A stretch of 62,532 bases of DNA. Origin: an uncultured Clostridia bacterium (GTDB lineage: Bacteria; Bacillota; Clostridia; Oscillospirales; CAG-272). Positions 8,743 to 17,527 of the stretch are shown one piece after another. A model generated the notes under the pieces. That model was not told the DNA's origin and searched no databases. It was given only the letters and a program-made list of their open reading frames with translations. Positions within the stretch are counted from its first letter, which is position 1. Every line of letters starts with the position of its first letter. A program made the position numbers and the translations under genes. The stretch spans positions 1 through 62,532 of the forward strand of contig CALAXC010000075.1 in assembly GCA_937894775.1 (NCBI GenBank), read 5' to 3'.

Positions 8743-8914
8743 CTTTTTCTCCGTGTTTTAGATATTAAAAATGTACATACATATATATTATATAATATTT
8801 TAGGATTTTTCTCAATAGCATTTTGTTATTTTTTTATCTTTTTTTGTTTTTTGCTTTTTATAGACACAACGTGAAATAAAATTGGACAAATATTGCTTTT
8901 ATTTAGGCGTGTAC

Positions 8915-8943
8915 TTGACATATTCCGTTTAAAATGGCAAAAT
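8915..8943 (+). promoter_or_regulatory. Possible promoter of the Gfo/Idh/MocA gene
   Basis: TTGACA (8915-8920) with CAAAAT (8938-8943) after 17 bases. The -10 is a weak match; TATAAG at 8943-8948 is better but too far away. The divergent 8743-9026 gap is otherwise AT-rich with no other clear element. Confidence 0.45.
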
Positions 8944-9026
8944 ATAAGCTGTAATGGAATGTTTTGTGCTTTTCATTTTATAATTTATAAATTACAGTTT
9001 TTCAGATTGAAAGGATCTTTACTAAA

Positions 9027-10082
9027 ATGTGCGCTAAAAAAGGTGTAGCTGTTGTAGGCTACGGTGGAATGGGCTCTTGGCATACTCGTCATATTATTAA
9101 CAGTGACGTTGTTGAGCTTAAAGGAATATGGGATATAGATGAAAAAAGACGTGCGGTTGCAATTGAAAATTCGATCCACGTATATTCTTCGTACGAGGAT
9201 CTTTTGTCGGATAAGGATGTTGAGATCGTAACTGTTGCGGTACCGAACGATTTTCATAAGGCTCTTTCTATACAGGCTATGGAAGCCGGAAAGAATGTTA
9301 TTTGCGAAAAGCCCGTAGCTATGAATCTTACCGAGCTTAAAGAAATGATTGCGGCTTCGGAACGCACAGGAAAAGTTTTCTCGACGCATCAGAACAGACG
9401 TTGGGATGCGGATTTTATACTTATGAAGCAGGTCTACGAATCGGGTGATCTCGGCGAGGTTTTCAGCATTGAATCACGCGTTCAGGGGTCGCACGGAATT
9501 CCCGGTGACTGGAGAAAGGAAAAGGAACACGGAGGCGGAATGCTTCTCGACTGGGGCGTACATCTTATAGACCAGATCTTGCAGATGGTAAAAGGAAAGA
9601 AGCTTGCAAGTATTTATTGCAGATTTGATCACATAACTAATTATGAGGTTGATGACGGATTTAAGCTTGATATGTATTTTGAGGACGGACCTGTTGCAAG
9701 AGTTGAGGTAGGTACTTCGAATTTTATTTCTCTCCCCAGATATTATATGGTGGGAACTAACGGAAGCGCTATCGTTCGCGGATGGGGCAAGGATTGTGAG
9801 GTAGTTTGCTGCAAGAATTGGGAAGATAAAGACGTAGTACCGGTAGTTACTGCTGCAGGACTTACTAAGACGATGGCTCCCCGTTCCAAAGAAACTCAGG
9901 CAGAATATACTCTTCCGTCTGTAAAGCTTGACGTACACGATTTTTATAGAAACATCTGTCTTACGATAGATAAAAAGGCTGAGCAGTTGGTAACTCACGC
10001 GCAACAGGTAAGACTTATGAAGGTTATGGAAGCTTGCTTTGAATCTGACCGTCTTGGTCTGCCCGTTGATTTTGAAATTTGA
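9027..10082 (+). CDS. Gfo/Idh/MocA-family NAD(P)-dependent oxidoreductase
   Basis: A 351-residue cytosolic dehydrogenase. The Rossmann motif GYGGMGSWHTRHI is at residues 12-24, the family signature CEKPVAMN is near 95, and the C-terminal alpha/beta domain contains GGGMLLDWGVHLIDQ, which supplies the usual Asp/His active-site pair. The family oxidises or reduces sugars, inositols and related polyols. No pathway partners are adjacent, so the substrate is unknown. Start ATG 9027 has aaagga about 11 bases upstream. No clear terminator follows before the micropeptide leader. Confidence 0.9.
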   Translation: MCAKKGVAVVGYGGMGSWHTRHIINSDVVELKGIWDIDEKRRAVAIENSIHVYSSYEDLLSDKDVEIVTVAVPNDFHKALSIQAMEAGKNVICEKPVAMNLTELKEMIAASERTGKVFSTHQNRRWDADFILMKQVYESGDLGEVFSIESRVQGSHGIPGDWRKEKEHGGGMLLDWGVHLIDQILQMVKGKKLASIYCRFDHITNYEVDDGFKLDMYFEDGPVARVEVGTSNFISLPRYYMVGTNGSAIVRGWGKDCEVVCCKNWEDKDVVPVVTAAGLTKTMAPRSKETQAEYTLPSVKLDVHDFYRNICLTIDKKAEQLVTHAQQVRLMKVMEACFESDRLGLPVDFEI

Positions 10083-10106
10083 TTTGAAATAATTTTTCAC
10101 ACAAAT

Positions 10107-10175
10107 ATATCCTCCGTCATAGTATGGTATCAGGGGAGCAAAAACTCCTTTACATCATAACTAATCGGAGGATAT
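10107..10175 (+). promoter_or_regulatory. Leader hairpin that can sequester the micropeptide ribosome site
   Basis: The perfect 10-base arm atatcctccg (10107-10116) is complementary to cggaggatat (10166-10175), which contains the GGAGG site of the gene at 10180. Imperfect pairing continues inward to a ggag/ctcc pair around the aaaaa loop at 10139-10143. The fold would hide the ribosome site, so a translational switch or thermometer is possible. Confidence 0.55.
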
Positions 10176-10179
10176 TTTT

Positions 10180-10275
10180 ATGAATAACTGTTTGTGTAAT
10201 CTTTTTGGCGATAACAGCACTTGGTGGATCATTATAGCTATAATTCTCGTGCTTTTCTGCTGCTGCGGATGCTAA
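10180..10275 (+). CDS. 31-residue Cys-rich membrane micropeptide
   Basis: ATG 10180 with GGAGG eight bases upstream encodes 31 residues beginning MNNCLCNLFG. A single hydrophobic helix (WWIIIAIILVLF) follows, and the C-terminus is CCCGC. Five of the last six residues or so are Cys/Gly. The layout (short Cys-bearing head, one membrane helix, Cys cluster) resembles small spore or membrane peptides common in Clostridia, but I cannot name a family. The hairpin terminator at 10293 fits a separate short transcript. Confidence 0.6.
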   Translation: MNNCLCNLFGDNSTWWIIIAIILVLFCCCGC

Positions 10276-10292
10276 GCTGTAAATGATAATTG

Positions 10293-10332
10293 CGGGGGAA
10301 GAAGATTTCTTTTTTGAAATTTTCTTCCCCCG
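10293..10332 (+). terminator. Hairpin terminator of the gggggaagaa type
   Basis: Stem cgggggaagaa (10293-10303) with ttcttcccccg (10322-10332), followed by a T-rich stretch after a short gap. It ends the micropeptide transcript. The same arms recur at 21428-21470. Confidence 0.65.
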
Positions 10333-10408
10333 TACCTATATTTTTTGAAATTTCCCTCAAAAAATATTTCTGTATCTACATATATGACCTATTCTTTTGT
10401 AAAAAAGA

Positions 10409-10437
10409 TTGACAAAGACGAAACAAATGATTATAAT
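10409..10437 (+). promoter_or_regulatory. Consensus promoter of the flavin reductase gene
   Basis: TTGACA (10409-10414), 17-base spacer, TATAAT (10432-10437). An open frame begins at the TTG of the -35 box, so this promoter supports the inner start at 10463. Confidence 0.9.
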
Positions 10438-10462
10438 AAAATATATACTAACGGAGGTAATT

Positions 10463-10972
10463 ATGGAAGGCTTTGAAAAAATAGACATACGTACGTTTGA
10501 AAATGCGGTTAAGGCTATCGGTGATGATTGGATGCTTATAACGGTAGAGGATAGAGAAAATAAGAAGGTGAATGCTATGACGGCAAGTTGGGGGGCTCTG
10601 GGAGTTCTTTGGAACCGTCCTGTGTGTATCTGCTTTGTAAGACCTGAGCGACACACGTATTCACTGATGGAGAGGGAAAAGGACTTTTCTATTGCTTTTT
10701 TTAATAGCAGTAAACGCGAGGCTCTTACTTTTTGCGGACGAGCAAGCGGAAGAGATACAGATAAGCTTGAAAAATGCGGATTTACTACCGAGCGCGTAAA
10801 CGGAGTTCCTATGATATGCGAGGCAGAGGCACTTCTTTCTTGCCGTATACTTTATGAGGATGATCTTAAAGAGTCTGCTTTTCTTGATAAGAGCTTACTT
10901 TCAAATTATGCTTCAGCGGGCTACCACCGTATGTTTGTTTGTGAAATAAAAGAAGCATATAAAAAAGCTTAA
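10463..10972 (+). CDS. Flavin reductase-like FMN-binding protein
   Basis: A 169-residue split-barrel flavoprotein. The start is ATG 10463 because cggagg lies just upstream and the longer frame runs into the promoter. The segment NAMTASWGALGVLWNRPV and the later FNSSKREAL stretch match the flavin reductase/DIM6-NTAB family, which binds FMN and reduces it with NAD(P)H or stores electrons. The physiological partner is not evident. It may be cotranscribed with proA, since the 59-base gap has no terminator. Confidence 0.85.
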   Translation: MEGFEKIDIRTFENAVKAIGDDWMLITVEDRENKKVNAMTASWGALGVLWNRPVCICFVRPERHTYSLMEREKDFSIAFFNSSKREALTFCGRASGRDTDKLEKCGFTTERVNGVPMICEAEALLSCRILYEDDLKESAFLDKSLLSNYASAGYHRMFVCEIKEAYKKA

Positions 10973-11031
10973 ATGAAATAATAGAAATAAAAAATATAAG
11001 TAAAAAATATAAGTAAAGGATATCAAAAAAT

Positions 11032-12279
11032 ATGGATATTTATGCTGATGTAAGAGCGCTTTGTGAAAGCGCAAAAAAAGCTTCAAGAGTTATGGCGCTT
11101 GCGAGTGAAACTCAAAAAAATAAACTTTTGCATACTCTTGCGGCTTTTTTGTGCGAGAATAGTGAAAGTATAATAGAGGCTAATAATAAGGACCTTGATC
11201 TGGCTGAAGCGAACGGAGTACCGAAGCCTATGCTTGACCGTCTTATGCTTAACGATTCAAGAATAAAGGGAATAGCGGATTCGCTTATAAGTGTAGCCGC
11301 TCTTGATGATCCTATAGGTAAGGGAGATGTGTGGTCGCGTCCTTCGGGTATAGCAATAAGACGCATCCGTGTTCCTCTCGGTGTTGTAGGTATAATATAT
11401 GAGGCGCGTCCAAACGTAACGGTTGACTCTGCGGCACTTTGCTTAAAAACGGGAAATGCCGTTGTCTTACGTGGCGGTAAGGAAGCGATAAATACGAATA
11501 AGGCTCTTGTAAAAATAATCAAGATGGCGCTTTCAAATTGCGGATTTGATGAAGGAACAGTCGAGCTTATTCAGTCTACCGACAGAGAGAGCGCAAATGC
11601 GCTTATGTCGATGAGAGGACTTGTTGATGTTCTTATTCCTCGAGGCGGAAAAGGACTTATAAATGCTTGTGTTCAGAATTCCAAAGTTCCCGTCATTGAA
11701 ACGGGTGCGGGTAATTGCCATCTTTATATAGATGAGTCTGCCGATCTTGATAAGGCTATAAAGATAGCTGTAAACGCAAAATGTTCACGTCCTTCGGTTT
11801 GTAATGCGATAGAAACTATTTTAGTACATTCTGCTGTAGCTGAAAGCTTTTTGCCTATGCTTGAGAGGGCTTTTGCTGAATATAATGTAGATATTCGCGG
11901 ATGTGCGAGAGTTTGCTCTGTTATTAAAGCTTCGCCTGTTACCGATGAGGATTTTGCGACTGAGTACGATGATTATATAGTGGCTGTGGGAGTAGTTGAT
12001 TCTGTAGACGAGGCTATTGATCATATAAATAAATACAGCACAGGACATAGCGAAGCGATCGTTACCGAAAATATGAATAGTGCTCACGCATTTATGAACA
12101 GAATAGATTCGGTAGCCGTATATGTAAATGCATCTACCAGATTTACAGATGGCGGAGAATTTGGATTTGGGGCAGAGATTGGTATATCAACGCAAAAGCT
12201 TCACGTAAGAGGCCCTATGGGACTTATGGCACTTACGACCGAGAAATATCTTATAGCGGGTAACGGGGCGATAAGATGA
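11032..12279 (+). CDS. proA: Gamma-glutamyl phosphate reductase
   Basis: A 415-residue aldehyde-dehydrogenase-fold enzyme of standard ProA length. It reduces gamma-glutamyl phosphate with NADPH to glutamate-5-semialdehyde in proline synthesis. It shows the ProA signature EARPNVTVDSAALCLKTGN, the catalytic Cys in KCSRPSVCNA near residue 255, and FGFGAEIGISTQKLHVRGPMG at the C-terminus. The start is preceded by aaagga and by a 13-bp tandem duplication (10988-11013). proB is not next to it. The stop overlaps the next gene by four bases (ATGA). Confidence 0.96.
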   Translation: MDIYADVRALCESAKKASRVMALASETQKNKLLHTLAAFLCENSESIIEANNKDLDLAEANGVPKPMLDRLMLNDSRIKGIADSLISVAALDDPIGKGDVWSRPSGIAIRRIRVPLGVVGIIYEARPNVTVDSAALCLKTGNAVVLRGGKEAINTNKALVKIIKMALSNCGFDEGTVELIQSTDRESANALMSMRGLVDVLIPRGGKGLINACVQNSKVPVIETGAGNCHLYIDESADLDKAIKIAVNAKCSRPSVCNAIETILVHSAVAESFLPMLERAFAEYNVDIRGCARVCSVIKASPVTDEDFATEYDDYIVAVGVVDSVDEAIDHINKYSTGHSEAIVTENMNSAHAFMNRIDSVAVYVNASTRFTDGGEFGFGAEIGISTQKLHVRGPMGLMALTTEKYLIAGNGAIR

Positions 12280-12833
12280 ACGGTATGAAAAAGCTTTTTA
12301 TATGCTCGGATATACACGGAGATGCCGAGTCAGCCAAGAAAATTATCGATGCGTTTGAAAGGGAAGAGTGCGATAAGATTTTGATACTCGGTGATATTTT
12401 GTATCACGGACCGAGAAACGATCTTCCTTGCGGATATGCGCCCAAAAAGGTTATAGAGCTTCTTAACTGTTATAAAGAAAAAATAATTGCTGTGCGTGGA
12501 AACTGCGACGCTGAGGTGGATCAGATGGTCCTCGAGTTTCCGATACTTGCCGACAGTACTCGGATATACGTTGACGGAATATGTATTTTTGCAACTCACG
12601 GGCATATTTACAATAAGGGGAGCTGTTCGTTCTTACAAAAAGGCGACGTGCTTTTACACGGCCATACGCACGTTCCGGCAGCTGAGAGCTTTGGTAACGG
12701 TAATTACTATATAAATCCGGGATCGACGTCCATTCCAAAAGAAAATTCCTATAAAGGATATATCGTTTATCAAAACCGAGAATTTATATTTAAAACTCTT
12801 GAAGGGGATATATATAATTCTATAACAGTATAA
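12276..12833 (+). CDS. YfcE/MJ0936-type metallophosphodiesterase
   Basis: A 185-residue calcineurin-like phosphoesterase. It carries the five metal-binding blocks: SDIHGD (about 10-15), GDILYHGPRN, GNCDAEVD, TTHGH-like ATHGHIY and HGHTH near 135. The YfcE family hydrolyses phosphodiesters with Mn2+, and the natural substrate is unknown. Start ATG 12276 overlaps the proA stop, implying translational coupling; ATG 12285 (MKKLFICSD) is an equally plausible start. It ends at the strong hairpin at 12835. Confidence 0.88.
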   Translation: MNGMKKLFICSDIHGDAESAKKIIDAFEREECDKILILGDILYHGPRNDLPCGYAPKKVIELLNCYKEKIIAVRGNCDAEVDQMVLEFPILADSTRIYVDGICIFATHGHIYNKGSCSFLQKGDVLLHGHTHVPAAESFGNGNYYINPGSTSIPKENSYKGYIVYQNREFIFKTLEGDIYNSITV

Positions 12834-12834
12834 G

Positions 12835-12876
12835 GGATAAATAAAAAGCTGTCTTGCGACAGCTTTTTATTTATCC
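12835..12876. terminator. Bidirectional 19-bp terminator overlapping the murA stop
   Basis: Perfect 19-bp stem (12835-12853 with 12858-12876) and a four-base loop. Both arms carry A/T runs, so it works for the plus gene ending at 12833 and for murA. The murA stop codon (12871-12873) lies inside the right arm. Confidence 0.92.
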
Positions 12877-14136
12877 TCTTTTTATCAAAGCTCCGAGTCC
12901 GCGAAGCTTTTCTATAATATGTTCATATCCTCGTTCTACAAGCTCTACGTTAGTTACGGTCGTTATTCCGTCAGCGGCAAGTGCCGCAAGAATAAGTGCA
13001 GCTCCCGCTCTCAGATCGGGCGCTTTTACTTCAGCAGCTGTGAGTTGAGGAACTCCTATAATGCGGAGAACCGAATTCTTTTGGTCGAAGTCGATATTAG
13101 CCCCCATTTTTTTGAGGTCGGATATGTATTTGAAACGTGTTGAATAGATACCGTCCGATATCGAGCTCATTCCTTGCGCTAAGGTCATAAGAGTACTGAA
13201 CTGAGGCTGCATATCGGTGGGAATACCCGGATAGGGATTTGCTTTTATTTCCACACTTCTGAATTCAGGCGTGGGCTTTACAGTAATATAAGAGTCGCTT
13301 ATTTCCATAGGGATACCTATTTCACGGAATTTAGATGTTACCGCTTCCATATGCTTTGGAACTATATTTTTTACCGTAACGGTTCCGCCCGTCATAGCTC
13401 CCGCTATCATATAGGTTCCTGCTTCTATCATATCGGGTGCTATTCTGTAAGTGCAGCCGTGAAGCTTTTTTACACCTTTAATTCTTATTGTGGTAGTTCC
13501 CGCGCCCATAATGTTGGCACCGCAGGCATTGAGGAAGCAAGCAGTATCAACTATATGCGGTTCGCGAGCCGCATTTTCGATTATTGTAGTACCTTCGGCA
13601 AACGCCGCTGCGTACATTATATTGATGGTTGAACCGACAGAGGCAATATCGAAATAAACGAAGTTTCCGCGAAGTCCGTCTTTTGCGTTTAAGGTTATCG
13701 CAGCGTTACTTTCGTAGGAAACACGCGCGCCGAGAAGCTCAAAGCCTTTGATGTGTTGGTTGATAGGTCTGCCGTTTCCAAAATCACATCCGCCCGGCTG
13801 TCCTACCTGAGCGCCTTTGAAACGTCCAAGCATCGAGCCTAAAAGATAGTATGATGCACGTATCTTTCCAACAATTTCAAGCGGTGGGCTTTTCATCGTT
13901 ACCTGTCTTGTATCTATAATAGCGGTAGTCGTGTTTACAAATCTTACGCTTGCGCCAACACTTTCGAGTATCTCGATTGAATCTTTAACGTCGCTGATAT
14001 CGGGCAGATTTTCTATTATGCAGATATCGTTTGTTGCGATGGTTCCAAAAAGTATTGGCAGAGCGGAGTTTTTCATACCGCCTATATTTACTTCACCGTT
14101 AAGCGGTTTTCCGCCTCGGATGAGAAATTTTTCCAT
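12871..14136 (-). CDS. murA: UDP-N-acetylglucosamine 1-carboxyvinyltransferase
   Basis: A 421-residue EPSP-synthase-fold enzyme of peptidoglycan synthesis that transfers enolpyruvate to UDP-GlcNAc. The start is set at 14136 because GGAGGAC lies just upstream and the protein then opens MEKFLIRGG, the usual MurA N-terminus; the frame runs 15 codons further back without a ribosome site. Asn-Ser-Ala in GGMKNSALPI and the active Cys in QPGGCDFG are present, so fosfomycin reactivity is expected. The loop between that Cys and the conserved His has one extra residue compared with E. coli MurA (C-x10-H against C-x9-H). Confidence 0.95.
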   Translation of the reverse strand: MEKFLIRGGKPLNGEVNIGGMKNSALPILFGTIATNDICIIENLPDISDVKDSIEILESVGASVRFVNTTTAIIDTRQVTMKSPPLEIVGKIRASYYLLGSMLGRFKGAQVGQPGGCDFGNGRPINQHIKGFELLGARVSYESNAAITLNAKDGLRGNFVYFDIASVGSTINIMYAAAFAEGTTIIENAAREPHIVDTACFLNACGANIMGAGTTTIRIKGVKKLHGCTYRIAPDMIEAGTYMIAGAMTGGTVTVKNIVPKHMEAVTSKFREIGIPMEISDSYITVKPTPEFRSVEIKANPYPGIPTDMQPQFSTLMTLAQGMSSISDGIYSTRFKYISDLKKMGANIDFDQKNSVLRIIGVPQLTAAEVKAPDLRAGAALILAALAADGITTVTNVELVERGYEHIIEKLRGLGALIKRG

Positions 14137-14207
14137 AAAGTCCTCCGAACAGTCTTGTTTTCTTAGAGAGCGCAGATACAAAATATGCGTACTGCGGGAG
14201 TATCGGA

Positions 14208-15446
14208 TTACTGTGCTTTATAATAAGCAACTGCAAGATCTACTACCATTCCGTAGCTCTTTGAGCCTTCTTCAACTCCGTTGATGTTGAGGAAGGTATC
14301 GTTTACAGCGCCCGATACTTCGCTGACAACGGTCTTTTGGTATTTTTTAAAGAATTTGGAATATGCTGCCATATCTGTTTTTGCGCCCATAGGAAGTCCT
14401 GCGTAAACTACCGCATAGGCGTTTCTGTCGGCTGAATTCAAAGCGCTTGCGAGATATTCATAGAGATTAAGATATGCAGAATATCTGATGTAAGCATCGT
14501 CCGATTCCATACAAACGAGAAAGGCAACAAAGTTTGCTTCGTCCTCACGTGCTATACCTCTCTGATGCGCAAATTCGTGCGCTGCGGTGTAGGGAAGCAC
14601 ATAGTCGGGGAAATTTATATTGAGATTAGCTTCGCCTGTAAAAAAAGTGTAAACGCCGCTTATATGGGTGTAAGTCATAGGCTCGCTGAGCATTACTTCT
14701 TTTATATTGCTGTGAAGCGGGGAGATAAAGTCATATTTTTCATAGGCTTTTTCGTATGCTTCCATAAGCTTGTCGTTAAGCTCGTTATATCCGTATGGCA
14801 TAACCGAAAAGCCTTCACCGTTATATATTATATTTTCCGATTCTTTTGTTAATTGCTCAGAAACTATCATAGCGGTGTCATAAAGTTCTGCAGCGCTTAC
14901 CTTTTGCTTGTCAAGCTCCATTTTTTTATCAAGTGTTGAACCGTGATAAGCGGGAACAAAGCCGAGTGCGTAGGTCGAGAAAATATAAGATCCGATAGAA
15001 AGCATTATAACGCAGAATACACCTACGTTTCTCCAGGAATCGGAATATTTTTTCATACCTATACCGACTATTAAAATTATGAGGAAGGGTGAGAATATCA
15101 AAAAGAACTCCGCAAGTGAAAAGGGGATCCAGCTTGTAAGATGAGCAAGCAATCCGCGTATTATGGGAGAGATATTCATATTGAAAAAGTCAGAGAATTC
15201 GGGAACGTTTAAAAAGATGATATAGAGGACAGCACAAAAAGCTGCAAATCCAAGCAGAATTTTTGAAAAAAGCGGAACTTTTTTCTTTTCTGCTTTTTTT
15301 GCAGTTTCGCCGTTGCCTTCGGGTGCGTTACCGTCACCGTTTTTATTTATATTTTCGGACTCGGGTAACTCCGTGTCTTTGGGAGTTTCATTTGTTACTT
15401 CGGTATTTTCCGAAGAGAAAAATTCTTTTTCTTGATTTGAATTCAT
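14208..15446 (-). CDS. DUF3810 membrane protein with HExxH metallopeptidase motif
   Basis: About 412 residues. A charged Asn/Glu/Lys-rich cytosolic N-terminus of about 60 residues precedes three predicted membrane helices and a large extracytoplasmic domain with AAHEFAHQRG and a downstream EDEANF, a zinc-peptidase-like layout typical of DUF3810. The frame extends upstream through ATG 15467 to TTG 15497, which would overlap rluA. Start 15446 is preferred because aagga lies nine bases before it. Substrate is unknown. It is cotranscribed with the pseudouridine synthase upstream and lies before murA. Confidence 0.8.
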   Translation of the reverse strand: MNSNQEKEFFSSENTEVTNETPKDTELPESENINKNGDGNAPEGNGETAKKAEKKKVPLFSKILLGFAAFCAVLYIIFLNVPEFSDFFNMNISPIIRGLLAHLTSWIPFSLAEFFLIFSPFLIILIVGIGMKKYSDSWRNVGVFCVIMLSIGSYIFSTYALGFVPAYHGSTLDKKMELDKQKVSAAELYDTAMIVSEQLTKESENIIYNGEGFSVMPYGYNELNDKLMEAYEKAYEKYDFISPLHSNIKEVMLSEPMTYTHISGVYTFFTGEANLNINFPDYVLPYTAAHEFAHQRGIAREDEANFVAFLVCMESDDAYIRYSAYLNLYEYLASALNSADRNAYAVVYAGLPMGAKTDMAAYSKFFKKYQKTVVSEVSGAVNDTFLNINGVEEGSKSYGMVVDLAVAYYKAQ

Positions 15447-15480
15447 TTCTGTATGTTCCTTATTCATTTTCTGTTTGTTT

Positions 15481-16416
15481 TCAAAGCTGTTTTTCAAGCT
15501 CTGTTAAAAAATCGAGAGCGTTGTCGTCAAAAAGCTTGACTACCGTGCTTTTTATATCCTCACTCGGTGGTGCAAAAAAGCTCATATTTTTTTGCGTCTG
15601 CGGATGAGTGAAAGAAAGTGATACAGCGTGCAAGGCGTGTCTGTCTAACAGCTCGCTTGGTCTTCCGTAAAGATCGTCTGAGAGAATTGGCGTACCTAAG
15701 TGCGCAAAATGTACTCGAAGTTGATGTGTTCTTCCTGTTATAGGAGATGCGATAACGAGCGAATATCCGTTTTTTGAACAGATCACTCGGTATTTTGTTA
15801 TCGCTCTGTCGCCGCCTCCGTCAGCCGAGCAGACTTCACGGAATATAATGCTTTCCTGCGCTCTGCGGATGTAAGTATCTACCGTACCTTCTCCCGAGAG
15901 CTCGCCTTCAAGAATAGCGAGATATTGTTTTTTTATTTCGCCGTTTTTCATAGAAGCCGAAAGCTTTGATGCGCTTATACGGTCTTTTGCGATGAGCAAT
16001 ATTCCGCTTGTGTTTTTATCAAGACGGCTTATCGATCTGAAAACAAAAGCAGAGTCGCTCTGTTGATATTTATATGCAAGAGCATCGGCTAAGGTGTCGC
16101 CTCTGTGATTATGGGAGGGGTGTGTTGGCATATTTGCGCTTTTATTTGGAAGCACTATATGCTCGTCTTCGTAAATTATCGAAAGAGGCTGATCTGTTGG
16201 CGTAAGATCGGTCGCGTTATCAACGTCTTCCGTCGCGAGAAAGAGGAGATCACCTTCTTTCACTGTGGCGCGTACCGTCACACGGGTTCCGTTGAGCATT
16301 ATACCGTTGTCGAGAAACTTTAACCGCTTGGTAAAAGCAAGCGAAAGCCCTACACCGTATCTTAATATTTCCTTTACGGTTTTACCGTTTTCTTCTGCTG
16401 AAATCTTGTATATCAC
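15481..16416 (-). CDS. RluA-family pseudouridine synthase
   Basis: A 311-residue enzyme with an N-terminal S4-like RNA-binding region (about 15-75) and the RluA catalytic domain. The active Asp lies in SRLDKNTSGI near residue 130, and GRTHQLRVHFAHLGTPI is conserved. It isomerises uridines in rRNA or tRNA; the exact site cannot be told from sequence. The frequent His of HRLD is Ser here. Its 3' end nearly abuts the DUF3810 gene. Confidence 0.92.
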   Translation of the reverse strand: MIYKISAEENGKTVKEILRYGVGLSLAFTKRLKFLDNGIMLNGTRVTVRATVKEGDLLFLATEDVDNATDLTPTDQPLSIIYEDEHIVLPNKSANMPTHPSHNHRGDTLADALAYKYQQSDSAFVFRSISRLDKNTSGILLIAKDRISASKLSASMKNGEIKKQYLAILEGELSGEGTVDTYIRRAQESIIFREVCSADGGGDRAITKYRVICSKNGYSLVIASPITGRTHQLRVHFAHLGTPILSDDLYGRPSELLDRHALHAVSLSFTHPQTQKNMSFFAPPSEDIKSTVVKLFDDNALDFLTELEKQL

Positions 16417-16569
16417 GTAAGCCTCGTTAAAAATAATTATACACTATAATTATATCACGATAGCGCTTATATTACAATAATTTTTTTGTAATTTAAGAGA
16501 TTTTTTTGCTTTTATTTTGTCAAAAAATAATTATTTTTTTGGAGAAAAGCTATTGACATTTGATTTTTT

Positions 16570-16720
16570 TGTGTAATTTACACATCGCTTTAGACGGCTA
16601 AAATTTGAGTTTTCCACCCCCGTTTTCCCCTAAGACCTGTGGAAAACTTTGTGGAAACTGTGGTAAACCTCTAAAATAGGGGGTGAAAAATATCAAAAAA
16701 AGAAAAAAGGCTGTGGAAAA
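16570..16720. other. Cluster of TGTGGAAA-type boxes in a 393-bp gene-free gap
   Basis: The 16417-16809 gap has no reading frame. It holds a palindrome TGTGTAATTTACACA (16570-16584) and boxes TTTTCCACC (16610-16618), TGTGGAAAA (16638-16646), TGTGGAAAC (16650-16658), TGTGGTAAA (16659-16667) and TGTGGAAAA (16712-16720), with a very AT-rich tract at 16500-16550. The boxes resemble DnaA sites (TTATCCACA) with mismatches. They may be DnaA-responsive sites or a decayed origin-like region; no replication gene is adjacent. Confidence 0.5.
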
Positions 16721-16809
16721 CTCTTGAAAAAGTTTGTCAAGCCCTTTTTTGATAATTATTGAAATTCGTTATTTTGCACAAATGATTTTTTACAATGGAA
16801 ATATATGGA

Positions 16810-17508
16810 TCAGCGCTGCGTTAATTCTTTAATAACTTCACCTGCTGCGATGAGTCCTGCAACAGAGGGAACAAAAGAAATGCTTGCGGGAATTCGTTTA
16901 CTGTCTTCGACGTAGGTGACGGTTTTAGGTTCTTCCGTTGAGAATATGACCTTCTGATGAAGTATTCCGCGCTTTTTTAGCTCTCTTCGCATAGCCCGTG
17001 CTAAAGGGCAGACAGATGTTTTTGAAATGTCACTCACGCAGAGCGCTGTGGGGTCGAGCTTATTTCCTGTTCCCATTGAGCTTATTACGGGAGTGTTGCA
17101 TTTTTTTGCAGACTCTATTATTGCTATTTTTGCGCTTACGGTATCTATTGCATCTATTACGTAGTCGAAGTTCGAAAAATCAAAGGTATCGATATTTTCG
17201 GGAAGGACAAAATCGTATCTTTTTTCAATTATTATATCGGGATTGATATCAAGCAGGCGTTCGGCTATGACATCGGCTTTGTATCTTCCAACCGTACTTT
17301 GCAGAGCGCAGAGCTGACGGTTGATATTGCTTTTTGAAACCTTATCGCTGTCGATGAGAAGTATTTTACCGATACCCGCTCTCGCAAGTGCTTCTGCGGT
17401 ATAGCTTCCAACACCGCCGAGTCCAAAGAGGGCAACGTATGAGTTGTTAAGCTTTGCTATCGCTTCTTCACCGAGAAGAGCAGCGGTCCTTGTGAATTCT
17501 TCTTTCAT
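16810..17508 (-). CDS. tcdA: tRNA threonylcarbamoyladenosine dehydratase-like ThiF-family protein
   Basis: A 232-residue E1-like adenylating enzyme. The nucleotide motif GLGGVGSYTAEALARAG is at about 29-45, the conserved Asp in LIDSDKV at about 54, the arginine/asparagine site in NINRQL, and the Asp in VIDAIDTVSAK. Length and the CPLARAMRREL region fit TcdA (CsdL), which converts t6A37 in ANN-reading tRNAs to its cyclic form. MoeB/ThiF roles are less likely because no thiamine or molybdopterin genes lie nearby. It is in a minus operon after uppP and rnmV. Confidence 0.85.
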   Translation of the reverse strand: MKEEFTRTAALLGEEAIAKLNNSYVALFGLGGVGSYTAEALARAGIGKILLIDSDKVSKSNINRQLCALQSTVGRYKADVIAERLLDINPDIIIEKRYDFVLPENIDTFDFSNFDYVIDAIDTVSAKIAIIESAKKCNTPVISSMGTGNKLDPTALCVSDISKTSVCPLARAMRRELKKRGILHQKVIFSTEEPKTVTYVEDSKRIPASISFVPSVAGLIAAGEVIKELTQR

Positions 17509-17527
17509 TTTTCTGTTTTCCTTAAAT

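Noticed and set aside
9474..10100. A 208-codon minus-strand frame
   Set aside because: It lies wholly opposite the Gfo/Idh gene, which has intact motifs.
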